Assembly: GCA_026027325.1 (NCBI GenBank)
Contig: JAMSLZ010000001.1
Span: 496,001-560,000, forward strand
DNA length: 64,000 nt
DNA from: Actinomucor elegans
Lineage: Eukaryota > Mucoromycota > Mucoromycetes > Mucorales > Mucoraceae
Direction: 5' to 3'
A model generated the notes under the pieces. The model was not told the origin of the DNA. It saw only the letters and a program-made list of their open reading frames with translations, and ran no database searches. Each line of letters opens with the position of its first letter. Position 1 is the first letter of the stretch. This document shows positions 37,272 through 48,846 of the stretch, piece after piece. The position numbers and the translations under genes were made by a program.

Positions 37272-37715
37272 CTAACGTTCTTCAAAGTCCCAATAAATGA
37301 TCATATCTTTTGAGTTTAACTCAAACTCGAATTCTACATCTTCCAAGAATTGAATTTCATGTACTAACAGAGCAGGAATCACGCAATCTTCAGAAGCGTG
37401 CAAGATATAGGCCTGACTTGTTTGCAAATCATCAATTTGAATTGAACCAGAAAGCACAGTGATACGTGACATGGTAGGAAAATGATGAGGAGGCTAATGT
37501 AATCTTGTTACTAATAAATATCATACACGATTGTATAACTTTACCAATGAAGTACCAGCTCTGAACTTCATGGTTGTCTTCAAATAAGGTGTTTTCACAA
37601 TATTCTTCCATTCACCACCCAAACAAGCAGGGAAATGAGGAATAGGAGTATATTGATCTTGAATAGCAATAGAAGTTTTCACAGTAGGTGATGAGATGGC
37701 AGTGGAAGAGATCAT
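37272..37715 (-). CDS. Small cupin-fold protein
   Basis: A 130-residue single-domain protein in two exons, 37715-37545 and 37493-37272, phase 0. Sequence landmarks are GGEWKNIVKTPYLKTTMKFR, AGTSLPPHHFPTMSRITVLS, SGSIQIDD, then HASEDCVIPALLVHEIQFLE. This follows the cupin layout: a first motif with two His (PPHHF) before a turn of the VLSG type, and a second barrel half with a His (VHEIQF). The HH pair and the later His could bind a metal. It resembles small stand-alone cupins of the ChrR/anti-sigma-like class, whose substrates are diverse. An alternative upstream TTG would add a hydrophobic LLFNLLFLSAI stretch, but ATG at 37715 is preferred. A role cannot be assigned. Confidence 0.75.
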
Positions 37716-40700
37716 TATTGCTGATAAGAAAAGAAGGTTAAAGAGCAATAAAAATGATCAGTAACTGGCCTTTTTATACCTAAATGACTTTTCTTTTTTA
37801 GGGTTACATGGAAAAACCTATTAGGATTCAAGTTCTGGACCCGAAAGTAACTTTAATCAAAATGGGGTGGGTTTATCCTATTATGATTGGTACAGTTTGA
37901 TATATGCTAACCTTTCTCTTCTATGAAACTAAGGATCAAATGGTTTATTCAAGCACAGAAGTGGGTTCAGTTCAAAGAAAAAAATTTTCTACTCTATTTT
38001 ACTAGAACATCTCCGCCAAAGTGGGGTAATGCAATGCGCGGGAAGGGAAAAAAAAAAAAAAAAAAAATAGATGAGATATGAGTAATACTTCTGTTTGTAA
38101 CAGGTTGAAAAGGGTCCTTTTTTTTCGCTTTCAATTAACCATTAGTGATTTTGGCAAACAGTCTAATAATACTGAATAAAAGACGGTGAAGTATACAACA
38201 AGAATTTCGCCCTTTATTGCTCCTATCTTTTGTCGGGTTTTATTGCATCGTTTGCCCGTCTTTCTCCGTCATAAACCATCAGGTAGTCATGTGAAGTAGA
38301 ATGTTTAATTAAAACATAAAGTACATACATACTTTAATAAGTACAGATACCATATCAAAGTACTGGGATTCAGAAACGTGGCGATTTAATGTTGTGTTAA
38401 GCAATTAGACAGCAATGACATTCTGTTTGTTTTTGCGTTTATTATCTGTTACCATTCAGGTTAAAGTGATGACGCTTCCCTGCATTCTGTTCTTACTATG
38501 ATCATATTAAATGATCAGTATCTGAAGGTCATTTATACCTGATATTTGCACTCTCTAAACTCACCGTTTGAATGGTAGTACAGATACAGGGTAGTTTTTA
38601 ATTTTATTGTACTGTCTCAAACTGTGCACTGTTGTTGTGTGTTGCACAATTTTCTCACCTTTAAGGCGCACTGCACCAAAAGAACCTTTGGAACAAAATT
38701 GAATTCCTCACGCTCGAAAACCTTAAACAGGTCTTTGAAAGAACGTGTAGATTCAAAGTATATCCATACATAAAGCGTATTAAATACAGGAATGCATCTA
38801 TTTCATACTAGGTCAAATGAACAGGATACAGTAAATCACTAGGTTTTAGAATCCTCTATTCTCATGCCTAAATTGATTTATAGTCATGCAAATTAAATTA
38901 TTGGGAACAGTTCAAGTTTCTCTATCGTTAGCCCGAGAATCATTGATTTATCTTGGGTTATCTAGATACGCTTATATCATGGAAACATGTATTAGGGATA
39001 GCTACTTAAAACGCCGCCTGAACTGTGGGTACCAATCTAGATCAACATCTAGCTTATTTACAACTACAAAATTAGGTTCATTTGGGAAATCACGTTCTGT
39101 TCTATATTTTTCCCAATAATCATTGACGTATTTTGGTTCGTTGTTCAGTTAGAAACTATTCTATAGCTTTTGCTTAGTCATTAATTCAATCTCCGCGCGC
39201 TAGCCTTTTAACAATGTCTAACCCCCCCATTTGACTAATGTATAGGCTAAGAACATTAGTTGACTGGAAACTCACAAAATATTGTCGTCTTCCCTGAAAG
39301 TAAAAGCTGCAGCTTGAATAAAAACAATCTTATAGCATTGCACTCAATCACAATGAGCCAATGAAATGTAAAATCCGAATTTCAGTGCGGACTGTAATCT
39401 CTCTGCGCTTACACAACCGTCTTTCTGTAACCACTTTCTTCATAGGTGGTTTTTTTTCCCGCATAATATAATTAAAAATAACTACCTAGACATATCACTA
39501 TTGCATATTTGTCGATCTGATTAAAAGTGAGTCACTGGAAATGCAAGTGGGTGAAACTACGTCCGAACACTTTTGTATAGAACAAACGTGTAGTATCACA
39601 GATTAGCCTTATAGCCGAAGGTATAAACAGAAGGTTTTTATAAATAGGATCATTCTGCAGTTTATGACATAATTATACACGTTCGACTTAATGTACCATT
39701 AAAACTCAATCTAAATACAAGTTTTTTTTTCTAGATCGGCGAATTTGCCCTTTGTTATAGAATAATGATGATCTTCATGACTAATACGCATTATACAAGA
39801 ATGATAAACTCGCAATTTTTGTATTAGATCGTTTTCTTCAACATTAGAGCACTGATTACACAAGTCGTCTATTTAGATGCTTCCACATTTCATTAGGAGA
39901 ACTATATACAAGACCTACTCCAAGAGTAATCAAGAAGGCCTAATGCATAATATAGGCATACAAAGGAGCTATTCCCAGATCCAAGTTCCTGTGGCGTTAA
40001 TTTAAAAGAATGTACTTTGATTCAGTGAACCTATAAAGCAATTATTGATGCAAGAGAGAAAAATCAAATAGACTTACGTTTTATTATTTATTTATTTTCT
40101 CCATGAGTGTTACTAGAATGAAAACGGAACGCAGTACCAGAAACAGAAAATTCTAGATAGGAACTACTAATCAAATGCGAAATAGGACTGAGATCATTAA
40201 AGAGAGTTATAGATCTAGCATGCATGGCAACGTATATAACAGACTTTATGTTGTTAATGTACAATATTGTTTTTGTGTTTTAGTTCAATAATGAACTTAG
40301 TATGTAGATGCAGCAGTTCTCTCTGAACATGTAGGCACTTGTTGCAATCAAATGTAGCATTACGCCAGAATCAGTTGAAAGATGTATCGATCATTACATC
40401 CAATTAACATGAATGATATGCTTGTAAATTGTATCTCACATTTAAAATATTATACATTTATTGTAGGAAATGTAGCACTTCTTTTTGAACAAACATTTGT
40501 CATCAAATGTAAATTAAACTGAGAAGTATTTTTTCCAAGCCTATACTTTTAAAAACTTTTTTTTTTAGGGTAGAAACAGCCTTTTTTAAGCACAACTAAT
40601 TATTAGGTTAAGTTTATTATGTTAAAGAGTATGCATATACATTTTTGTAGATTTTATTGTATGCTAAATATTGAAGTTATGACCGTAATTCTAAGTATTC

Positions 40701-41215
40701 CGAAAACCAATTTATCCGGGATAACTTAATGGGCTAACATACATATTGAATGATACTTTCACTATTTAATGTAAAACTAAATTATTAGCAATGTAGATTA
40801 ATATAATTTTTGCGTATGGGGAATCTTTTGATGTTAAAAACCGAAGTAAATATCCAAAAATTTGTATCTTCTACAAGGAGTAGGAGAAGAAGCTTAAAAA
40901 GCTGTTATTTTCATGCACCGATATCCAATGAAAAGGGGAATCTAGCGTAGTAGCAGTAATGATTTGAACTTTTGTATCGTTTTGATGACGGTATAAATGC
41001 TATTTTGAAGGAATTTGCATAATTATACATCAGCATAAGCAGCACCAAAACACCAATATACTATGAATTTAATAAAATGATTAAAAGGCGTAAAGATAAA
41101 CCGTGATACCTCATTCAAATCATAAAAAGGCTTTCAGCGGAGGTCTAACATTCAGTCTTTCACAGTTTCAGTACAATAGACCTATTCGTACTTGTTTTTC
41201 CACGCACTTCTTATA
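37716..41215. other. 3.5 kb gene-free AT-rich region
   Basis: No recognisable gene on either strand. A run of about 18 A lies at about 38050-38067. A 77-codon ORF at 38886-39119 has no protein-like features. TTTGTCATCAAATGTAAATT-like strings near 40340 and 40490 recur and may mark an old repeat. Confidence 0.5.
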
Positions 41216-41725
41216 ATGTTGAAGCCTAAAGTTATTTCTCAAGTCCTAAGACAGTCTCTGCATAATGGCATCAAAGCTGCACTGTAATTTAGCAAAGCAA
41301 ATGAAAAGAAATCACGCGCTGAATATTCACTGTTAATTACTCTCGTAGAATAATGACAAATGAAGGATCCTTGATATCATTCGCAGCAGATAATGATAAA
41401 GATGCCACCATATATTCCGCAATTTCTGCTAATATATGGGGCACATATAAAAAGACAAACACCGAAACATATGTAAACCTTCAATATCAAATATTACACT
41501 GCAATGTAAAGGATTATGTTAAACAAACTCTTTTAGGCTGGAATCTAATTGCATTTTCTATTAAAATAGGCTGGTGTTGTGCTCATTACAAGTATTGGAT
41601 CTATGTTATTATGTTTAGTTGGTGAATCCAAGGTAGATTTAGGTATTTTAAAGGCGAAGGCCGAAGCTTTAAAAGGTCACCTTGAAGAGCCTTTGCAACA
41701 AGTGGCACCATACCAAGATATCTAG
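41216..41725 (+). CDS. LAMTOR2: Ragulator subunit LAMTOR2 (roadblock domain)
   Basis: A 126-residue roadblock/LC7 protein, the same length as animal LAMTOR2 (125). With LAMTOR3 it forms a scaffold on the lysosome or vacuole that anchors Rag GTPases for TORC1 signalling. Three exons, 41216-41283, 41349-41505 and 41570-41725, in phase. It begins MLKPKVISQVLRQSLHNGIK, then NEGSLISFAADNDKDATIYS, ISANIWGTYKK, NLQYQILHCNAGVVLITSIG, ESKVDLGILKAKAEALKGHL and EEPLQQVAPYQDI. NEGSL, the NIW block, GMLKAKA-type and LEEPL.QVA match the animal protein closely. The next gene, TRAP-alpha, starts 140 bp downstream on the same strand. Confidence 0.95.
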
Positions 41726-41865
41726 TCGGGGATTCAAACAATAAAGCCAATCATTAATTGAAACACATTCAATTATAAAAAAGAAGCAGCCAAAAAAAAG
41801 CTTCCTTCACTTTCCTTTTCACTCTTGTTTTATTCTTTTTTTTTGTGTGTGGGGTGTATATTATA

Positions 41866-42938
41866 ATGAAGTTCTGTTCTATCTTGACTCTTGGTTTGAC
41901 TCTTGTTGCTGGTCTCGGTAGGAAGCAAGCAATAATAATAATAATAAAAAAAAGACGCGTCTTGAGCTAATAACGTGGTTTATTCAAATCTAGTTTCTGC
42001 TCAAACGGGCGGTGAACGCGTAGCTACTAATATTGAAGTAACTGCTCAGTTCCCTGATAATCCTTTTGGCTGTAAGTTTTGGCTGAATACTCCACTTTTA
42101 TTATCATCATCTCATCATCATTTCGATCGTTTTGTGTAGTGATTGTCAATGGTCAGCGTAACAAGGTTATTTTGGATATCGTTAACAAGGAAAAGACACC
42201 TTATACTGTCTTTGCCGTCTCTGGACAAGTCAGTAACGTAGATGACTCCTCCAAGATCATTCGTAATGTAAGTAAATGTGTGATTTGAACCGAGAGACAT
42301 GGTCATTAAAAAAATATTTAGTTGACTGCCACTCGTTATGGCAAGGTTCTTGAAGCTGGTTCCAGTCTTCAGATCCCTTACAACTTCTACTCTGAATATG
42401 CTCCTGGAGAGCATGGTTTGACCGTTTATGTTGATTTATTGGTTGATGTAAGTAAAGGAAATCAAATTTTTAGCGTAATATTCATTTGTATTGGGCAATG
42501 TAGGAAACTGTTACTCGTATTGTTGGTTATAATGGTACTATCACTGTCACAGAACCAGAGGGTTCTTGGTTTGATGTTCAACTGTGAGTATTTAGAAAGG
42601 ATTACGAGAAAAACACCATCTCACTAGTATGATAGTCTTGTCCTTTATGCTGTTCTTATTGCTGGTGCCGCTGGTGTTGCTTACATTATCCGTGAAGCTT
42701 TCTTTGTTGATGCCAAGAAGACCAAGAAGGTAAAATCAAATGAATTTGAAATAAAACATGTACTAACTTTGTTCATTAGACCAAGAAGGTTGAAGAAGTT
42801 GTTGAGCGTCCTACTCACCGTGATGAAAAGGGTGAGATGGTCTTGGATCAATCTTGGATTCCTGATCATCACCTCAACTTGAGCGGCTCCAAGAAGACTT
42901 CTCCCAAGATCAAGAAGAGAGCTTCTTCCCGCAAGTAA
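41866..42938 (+). CDS. SSR1: Translocon-associated protein alpha (TRAP-alpha/SSR1)
   Basis: A 238-residue type I membrane protein of the ER that assists Sec61 translocation. Seven exons: 41866-41917, 41994-42071, 42140-42267, 42322-42447, 42504-42583, 42636-42729, 42780-42938. The join 42583/42636 uses the acceptor GATAG; the nearer CACTAG gives the wrong frame. The signal peptide is MKFCSILTLGLTLVAGLVSA, the lumenal part has NPFGLIVNGQRNKVILDIVN, KTPYTVFAVSGQVSN, NLTATRYGKVLEAGSSLQIP and EYAPGEHGLTVYVDLLV, with NLT and NGT as potential N-glycosylation sites. The membrane segment is LLVLYAVLIAGAAGVAYII, followed by a Lys-rich cytosolic tail (KKTKKTKKVEE, SGSKKTSPKIKKRASSRK). The gene is convergent with RAD51C, 144 bp apart. 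Confidence 0.92.
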
Positions 42939-43082
42939 ATATTTCGTATCTATACTTTATCTTATATATACATAGTGCTTTATCCAACACAATAATAATA
43001 AAAAGTTAATTCTTTTATGATATTTACATGGCGGCTGTAATGATAAAGCAGGCTATACCACTACAGTGTTATGGTTTTTTGA

Positions 43083-44903
43083 TTAAAAATAGCTTTGTAT
43101 ATTGGCCAGGAAATCCATGTCCATATCTTCTTCAGAATCGCTAGCCCAGTAGTTGTCTTGGTCCTTTGATTCAAATGGTTCTTTAGAAGCGGTTGATTCT
43201 GTAGATTGGTGATCATTGTGGGGTATATCGTTGGTTGTATTTACATTCTGGGTTACCAGTTCCTTTGAGCTGTCATTGTCAAGTCGTCTCGATTTGCTTG
43301 ATGCGTCGCTATTAAAATCCTCTTTGATTCGATTCCGTTTTTTCTGTCCCAAGATTGCAGTTTTGTGGGAATCACTTTTGACCACTGAGCAAGTGGGCGC
43401 GTTTTCAACAGAAGATAGTGATGATGCACTTGTGCGATCCTCAAACAAGTTCACATCTGTTCCGGGAATGGCTTGTGAATTAGGTATTTCTCCATCTGTC
43501 AATATGGCTGAATCCGCTGTAGTTTGTTCTGGTTTTATCTGTGATATGAATTCATCAACCAAAGCTTCATTATTCCACAAGTCATCCAATTCTTCTTGCT
43601 GAGCTTCTTCTTTGATCTGTTTATTCTTGACATCTTCCCAAGTTGCATCAATTCTTTGGTTGATTTCTGCCTCCGTTTCGCTTTCTTTTTTTGGTACACT
43701 CAGTTCTTCTTCTTCTGGGTCAATAATGCCTTCATCCTTCAAAAAAAAAAGCGAGTGTTTAGTATATTGTTTATCAAGACCAAAAGAGATTTACTTTAAT
43801 GCAAAATTGCACAGGTCTACTTCCAGCATTTTCAACCGACTTGTACAAGTACCCTAACCGAAACTCTCGTTTTCTGAACAGGAACAATCGATTTGAACAC
43901 CAATAGCCCCATGAGGCGCCTAAAGAAGGTGTCCAAGTGCCATCTGTACCATCTGTCGTGACATGATTAGTGGCAACCACCTAAATGTGCAACTATTAGT
44001 AAATAGAAATCAACATCAGTATTCTATTTACCGCTAAATCATTGCGCTTGGCTAGTTCCAAAAGCGACTGAGCAATATAATCTAAGATCGCAATACGAGC
44101 TCGAGAATCCAATACATTCAATCTAAAATGATATGCTATGGAATCAATGATAATCAACTTGACTTTGGTGTACTCTTTTAAAATAATTGGTAGCTGTTTG
44201 ATCAATGCTAGTAATTCGGTATGATCCAATACTCGAAACAAATGGATGCCTTTCAAGATACTTTCAACATCATTTTTCCTTGCCATGCTCACAATTCTCG
44301 AAGATTGGAATGAGCCTTCGGTATCTATGTAAATGCATTCGCCTTGAATACCGCCTTGATTTTTTGGTAATTGAACATTTACTGCCAATTGCATACTATG
44401 ATACTAGAAAGTTTAATGGGCGCAAAAAGGATAAGTCTGCTACTTACCAAAGCTGGGTCTTGCCAGATCCCGATTCTCCACATATTTCACTGATTTTGAA
44501 AGGAGGCACACCATATTCTAACAGCTTATTAAACCCTTTACATGAAGTTGATATGCTGTTCTCTCTTTCCGCAGTAATTAATTCACCAAGCGATCGTTTA
44601 ATCGCGTCCTTGGGTTCTATATTAGACGTGAGCTTTAAAATGCTCATATCTCTTGCCGTAAAACGATTTATTTTTACCTTTGTCACAGACTTTAATGAGT
44701 ATTTTCACTTCTTCTTTGGTTAATTTCATTTCTATTCAAAAAGTATACATTAATCATGGGCATGCCCAAATATTTTCTATTACAATTGTACCGTCTCGAA
44801 GATCAAAAAGGCGCTGGTTTTTCAATTCTTCTATAGTTTCGTAACCATGTTCTTCTAGCTTTTGAAGTAATGAAGGTAGAGCGATCACTCCTTTGAATGC
44901 CAT
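43083..44903 (-). CDS. RAD51C: RAD51C-like recombinase paralogue
   Basis: A 512-residue RecA/Rad51-fold ATPase for homologous recombination. Six exons: 44903-44792, 44731-44678, 44616-44448, 44395-44032, 43980-43795, 43736-43083, phases exact. The N-terminal helical part is ALPSLLQKLEEHGYETIEEL; then SLGELITAERENSISTSCKG (the ALELL region of RAD51C), Walker A GESGSGKTQL, CMQLAVNVQLPKNQGGIQGE, IYIDTEGSFQSSRIV, Walker B KLIIIDSIAYHFR, then the DNA-loop region VVVATNHVTT and SLGASWGYWCSNRLFLFRKR. The DTEGSF and ID.IA.HFR details match RAD51C rather than XRCC3 or RAD51B. The last exon adds an acidic, low-complexity tail of about 215 residues (PEEEELSVPKKESETEAEIN) absent from animal RAD51C. An ACGCGT hexamer lies 110 bp upstream of the start. 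Confidence 0.9.
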
Positions 44904-45012
44904 TATGAGAAAGCAAATTATATGAAAAAACGACAAATTTACATTAAACGCTCGTTATTCAGCGCTTAAATTCGATATTTCGGACTTGTGTTTTCGGGAT
45001 GACCGTAATTTA

Positions 45013-45018
45013 ACGCGT
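45013..45018. promoter_or_regulatory. ACGCGT (MCB-like) hexamer in RAD51C promoter
   Basis: ACGCGT followed by TGCGCGT, in the 191-bp divergent promoter between RAD51C (start 44903, minus) and the unrecognised plus-strand gene (start 45095). ACGCGT is the MBF binding core that drives G1/S expression of DNA replication and repair genes in yeasts. Use of this site here is inferred. Confidence 0.4.
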
Positions 45019-45094
45019 AAATGCGCGTTTTTTTTTTTTTTTGTGGTCCGCTAGCAATAAAAAGTAATGATATTCAGAATAGGGAGATATACTT

Positions 45095-45952
45095 ATGTCA
45101 GCTTTGAAAGGTGTCAAAGACATTCCAAAGACATGTATTATGATGCAGGTATCAAGTATTCTTTTAGATTGAATAAATCACCCACACGAGCTTTTGGCAT
45201 TTATTATAGATCAGAAAACGTTCAATTCTCTTTCGAATGGTATTAAATATATTTAATATTAAAATACATGATAAATGCTGTATATTTGAATTGTTTTAGA
45301 GATCGTTTAGTTGGTTTATATAACCGCTTTGATAACTTAACAAAAATAACGGATTTAATGTTACATACTTTCTGAAACTCAAAGATCTGTTTCGATTTGT
45401 TGTTGCTTCATATGTAACTGAGCGATGAAAAGTCATGCAAGATTGAAAATCGTGGTGATGATGAATAAAAACAATACGATTTATCGGATATATTAACGAT
45501 TGGAATATTCTTATTTCGCATTTCAACAGAAATTAAAGCTTTAGGATAGCAAGCTCTTCTACTATCTCTGCTATCTCTTTTTCTTCCATAGATATCCCTG
45601 ACAACCTATCAACTTATAATCAACAGCGATTTTTCTTAAAAGATGTCAGTATAATGATGAACCTGCTTCGCCCATTATGCTGTTTCCTTAGTTCTTTTAG
45701 AGAACGTAATATACCCTTTCAAGTTTTCACTCATCAAGGTATTCAATGATTTGTATACCAAAGAACCTGGCATTTGATCTCTATAAATGCTTGCTACGTT
45801 TCTATAAGCGTAGTAAAATATTAGACTCTAATCATGAGTTTGAAGAGATACATTACCCCAATAAACTTAAAATGACTCGATTCAGTCGATCTGATCTTAT
45901 CATAATGCCTTTTAAAGCATTATTTACAAATGATAGAGACCAATCGACATAA
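45095..45952 (+). pseudogene. Unrecognised multi-exon gene, probably decaying
   Basis: Coding-like pieces with good splice sites but interrupted frames. Exon 1 (45095-45148) is MSALKGVKDIPKTCIMMQ. It is followed after an intron (acceptor near 45210) by DQKTFNSLSNG, then after another (acceptor near 45300) by DRLVGLYNRFDNLTKITDLM. Later DIPDNLSTYNQQRFFLKDVS, SIMMNLLRPLCCFLSSFRER and NIPFQVFTHQG are coherent. The final frame holds CLLRFYKRSKILDSNHEFEE and SRSDLIIMPFKALFTNDRDQ and ends at 45952. Stops or frame changes separate the last three blocks. I do not recognise the family. It shares a divergent promoter with RAD51C. Confidence 0.4.
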
Positions 45953-46067
45953 CACAACATGTTCGACTTTTTTTGAATAACTTTTTTGACCATCCAATCC
46001 TTGGATTATATATATAAAAGCTTCTACCACACCTACTCGAATTGCATCTACATAGTCTATAGCGTTC

Positions 46068-48560
46068 TTAATTATTATTGTTTGCACGCATCTGACTAGC
46101 TTGTTGCAACATCATCATGACCGTAGGTATATAGGGTGAAAATAATGAACAGGTAACATGAGCTATGTCGCCGAACGCAGAAAGCGTTACTGGTTTGGCA
46201 TGTGAATCGAGTATTTTACTTGCCAAGTTGTGTAATAAGACAGCCATGACCTCTTCAGTATATTTATGCATGTGTCGGCCATAACTACAGTAGAAAGTTC
46301 TGATGATACCAACGGCAATGGTGCAAAATCGACTATCTTGTTTAAATACAGGTTCTTTGAGCAAGTTAGGTAAGTACTGTTGAATCAATAGGTTTATAAA
46401 TTCGGGAAAAGATTCACTCGTGTGGGTGACGAGAACAGAAACCAAAATAAAAGCGTCTTCCACTATCAGATTCATATCTTCAGCGGTGTTGTATTTGATA
46501 AACTAGCCCGTCGACAAGCGAAATACAAGAGAAAGGATGCGATCAGCATATCTATCAGCTAATTCTCTTGATGAAAAACTGTCAACACAACCCTATAAAT
46601 TTTTGTCGGATAGGGATGATATCTTCTTTTCAGGATGTGCTTACCAAAAGTACACCAAATAAATTGGACCCCAAGAAGTAGATATCCTTGTTTTTAGTAT
46701 GATTTTTTTTCTATATAGTCATTAGTAGCTGGATAAACCACTGATACGAATCTTCATACCCGTGAAAGAGAGCCTTCCAAATGCTCAAGCCTTGTCAGCA
46801 CAACATCTGTGGCAAAAGTTACAGTGTCTGGAAAGTCCTGTGTTGACCTTAGCAATAGATAGTTTACTATAAAACAAATTTAATGGATGTACCTGGCTTG
46901 AGTGCTTGACAATTGGTGTTATTGCTTCATAAACAGTTTGTCTACAAGTTGGATATTTTGGTTGATCAAAATTGACGGTGATTTCAAACAAACTGACAAA
47001 CGAACTTTTACTATAACTCAAGAAAAGTCAAGTTTTTGGTACTGGTGTGCTACTGTCTGAAAGACTTGCCTTTAATTGCTCAGAGAGGTAAATGATGAAC
47101 TATATATAGCAGGATCTTTCTAGTGCATTTTCTATAAAAACATTTTTGACTTACCAAGCATGAATAACGTACCATCTGTTCTTGATCACTTAGCAAAAAG
47201 CCTTGAATAGCATTGATAATCTTTCGGAAAAAGTGCTTTATGTCTAGTACTTGAATGGATTGGTAGATAATCTGACTCAACGTTCGCGATACAGAGAGTA
47301 ACATTGAGTTATAAGCTCGTAAACTTTTCAATAAACAATTATGTTTTGTTCCATTAGGATTTCTATATCGCATATGATTGACCAGAACTCAATTGCTGCT
47401 CTGACAATGGTAGGCTCTGTAGTACGCATTATGCCAATGACTGTCAGTTAATTGAATACAGGCTACCCATCATAGAATACAATAGGAAATTTGGATGATT
47501 TACGTTAAATATGGAACTGGACATGTAGTTTTCCATTTTGCAGTAATATTGCTGCACAATACGATTGAGATACATGTAAGCTCTCACTTACAAATCAATT
47601 GTAGAATGAATGTGTTGTGTTGCAGCATCACATACTACTTTAATAATAAAGTCTCGCTCAGTATATACCCATAAAAAGTTGAATACCGAATATCCTAAGG
47701 CATAAATTATGGTCATTTACTGCGTTATCAAAGTTTGAACTCGTAAATTCAAGTGAGTCGTAAAATGATTTCAGTGCAGCTAGTCTAGTTTCTATGCTAT
47801 TATTTAAGAACAGAAGAATCAATATTACAAAAGGTATTTTGATTCATCTCTACTGGCTCCATGAATAATGATTGTAATGATCATGCTCTTTTCTTCATCC
47901 ACCAACACACAAAGCCCCTATAAGCATAGATGAGATGAGCTGTTATTGCAATAACAGATGTGCTTACCAGAGATTCACAGAAGTAACCAATAATCTGGAA
48001 AACTGGTTGTTTTTCATCAACAGATGTGCTTTTGTTTAATACAGTACCTCTCAGTGTACGAATGGGCATGGTCCATTCACCTAAAGGCAAAGCAATACAA
48101 GCAATTGTGACAATGATCTATTGCTATGACTTAGTATTTTGCATAATGCATAAATTTTGTGTCTATATTCACTTGGCTTAACACGTTGGATAGAGCTTTC
48201 TTAGTCTTAAGTAGAGATAGTATCTACAAAATCTTAAGGTTTAGCAGCCGCCTGGTATAGTAGAATGTACTGTACAGTTAATTTGTTAAAGCTTTTGGTT
48301 GACACGTCTACGTTGGACCATCGTGACTTGGAGATCGAGTTCTTTAATACAAGTTCTGCAGCCATAAGCACTTCTTGTTTCGCGTTTTCTGAAACTAGCA
48401 CTTGACATAGGCCTTCTACAAAGTGTGTCTACTAAAAAAAAGAGAGAGTTGACTTGCTCGAGCTCATTTACTCATTAGACAAAAAAGTGCTTGCATAGTC
48501 TGCGTTTTCTTGTTCTTCCAACAGTCGGGAGGAAGCTTGGCGTCGGCTATTGTCTATACA
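46068..48560 (-). pseudogene. Truncated, divergent importin-beta (karyopherin beta-1) paralogue
   Basis: HEAT-repeat exons read from about 48560 down follow karyopherin beta-1 in order. They are: SRRQASSRLLEEQENADYAS; HFVEGLCQVLVSENAKQEVL; LLKTKKALSNVLSQ; IIVTIACIALPLGEWTMPIR with QIIGYFCESLGLCVLVDEEK; ETRLAALKSFYDSLEFTSSN; RDFIIKVVCDAATQ; RTTEPTIVRAAIEFWSIICD; SCLFIIYLSEQLK; KYPTCRQTVYEAITPIVKHS; STQDFPDTVTFATDVVLTRL; ADRYADRILSLVFRLSTG; and LASKILDSHAKPVTLSAFGD. Many introns keep GT...AG ends and phase. However, an in-frame TAG (about 46505-46507) interrupts the frame between LSTG and FIKYNTAED. The reading ends at ASQMRANNNN, where importin-beta normally continues for nearly 200 residues, and some central repeats are not found. 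It is probably a dying duplicate; the true gene should lie elsewhere. Confidence 0.75.
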
Positions 48561-48846
48561 AAGGTTCAGTATAAAACCTTGACGATATGATCAACAGTTG
48601 AAGGTTTTACTAGTTAATATTGTTTGTTGTAGCAATATATCCATAGGAACTAAGAACAAGTAGTGAAATAGGCGTTTTATTCTTGACTCAAAGCTATATT
48701 GACTGTTCTAGGTGACGTCTCTATAGTTTTAGCTGCTTCTGGTGCTTAAAAAGACACGTCTTTTTTTGTTAGTAACATATAATATATATATTTAAACAGC
48801 TCTTTTTCTTTTCTAATCTCTTTCTTTACTAAACCAACAAAGAAGA
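48561..48846. other. Divergent intergenic region before GCN5
   Basis: No gene. An AT stretch with TATATATATTTAAA at about 48782-48797 lies 50-65 bases upstream of the GCN5 start and is a candidate core promoter. Confidence 0.45.

Noticed and set aside
42583..42636. Frameshift in TRAP-alpha
   Set aside because: Using the acceptor GATAG at 42631-42635 instead of CACTAG restores the frame through the membrane segment, so the gene is intact.
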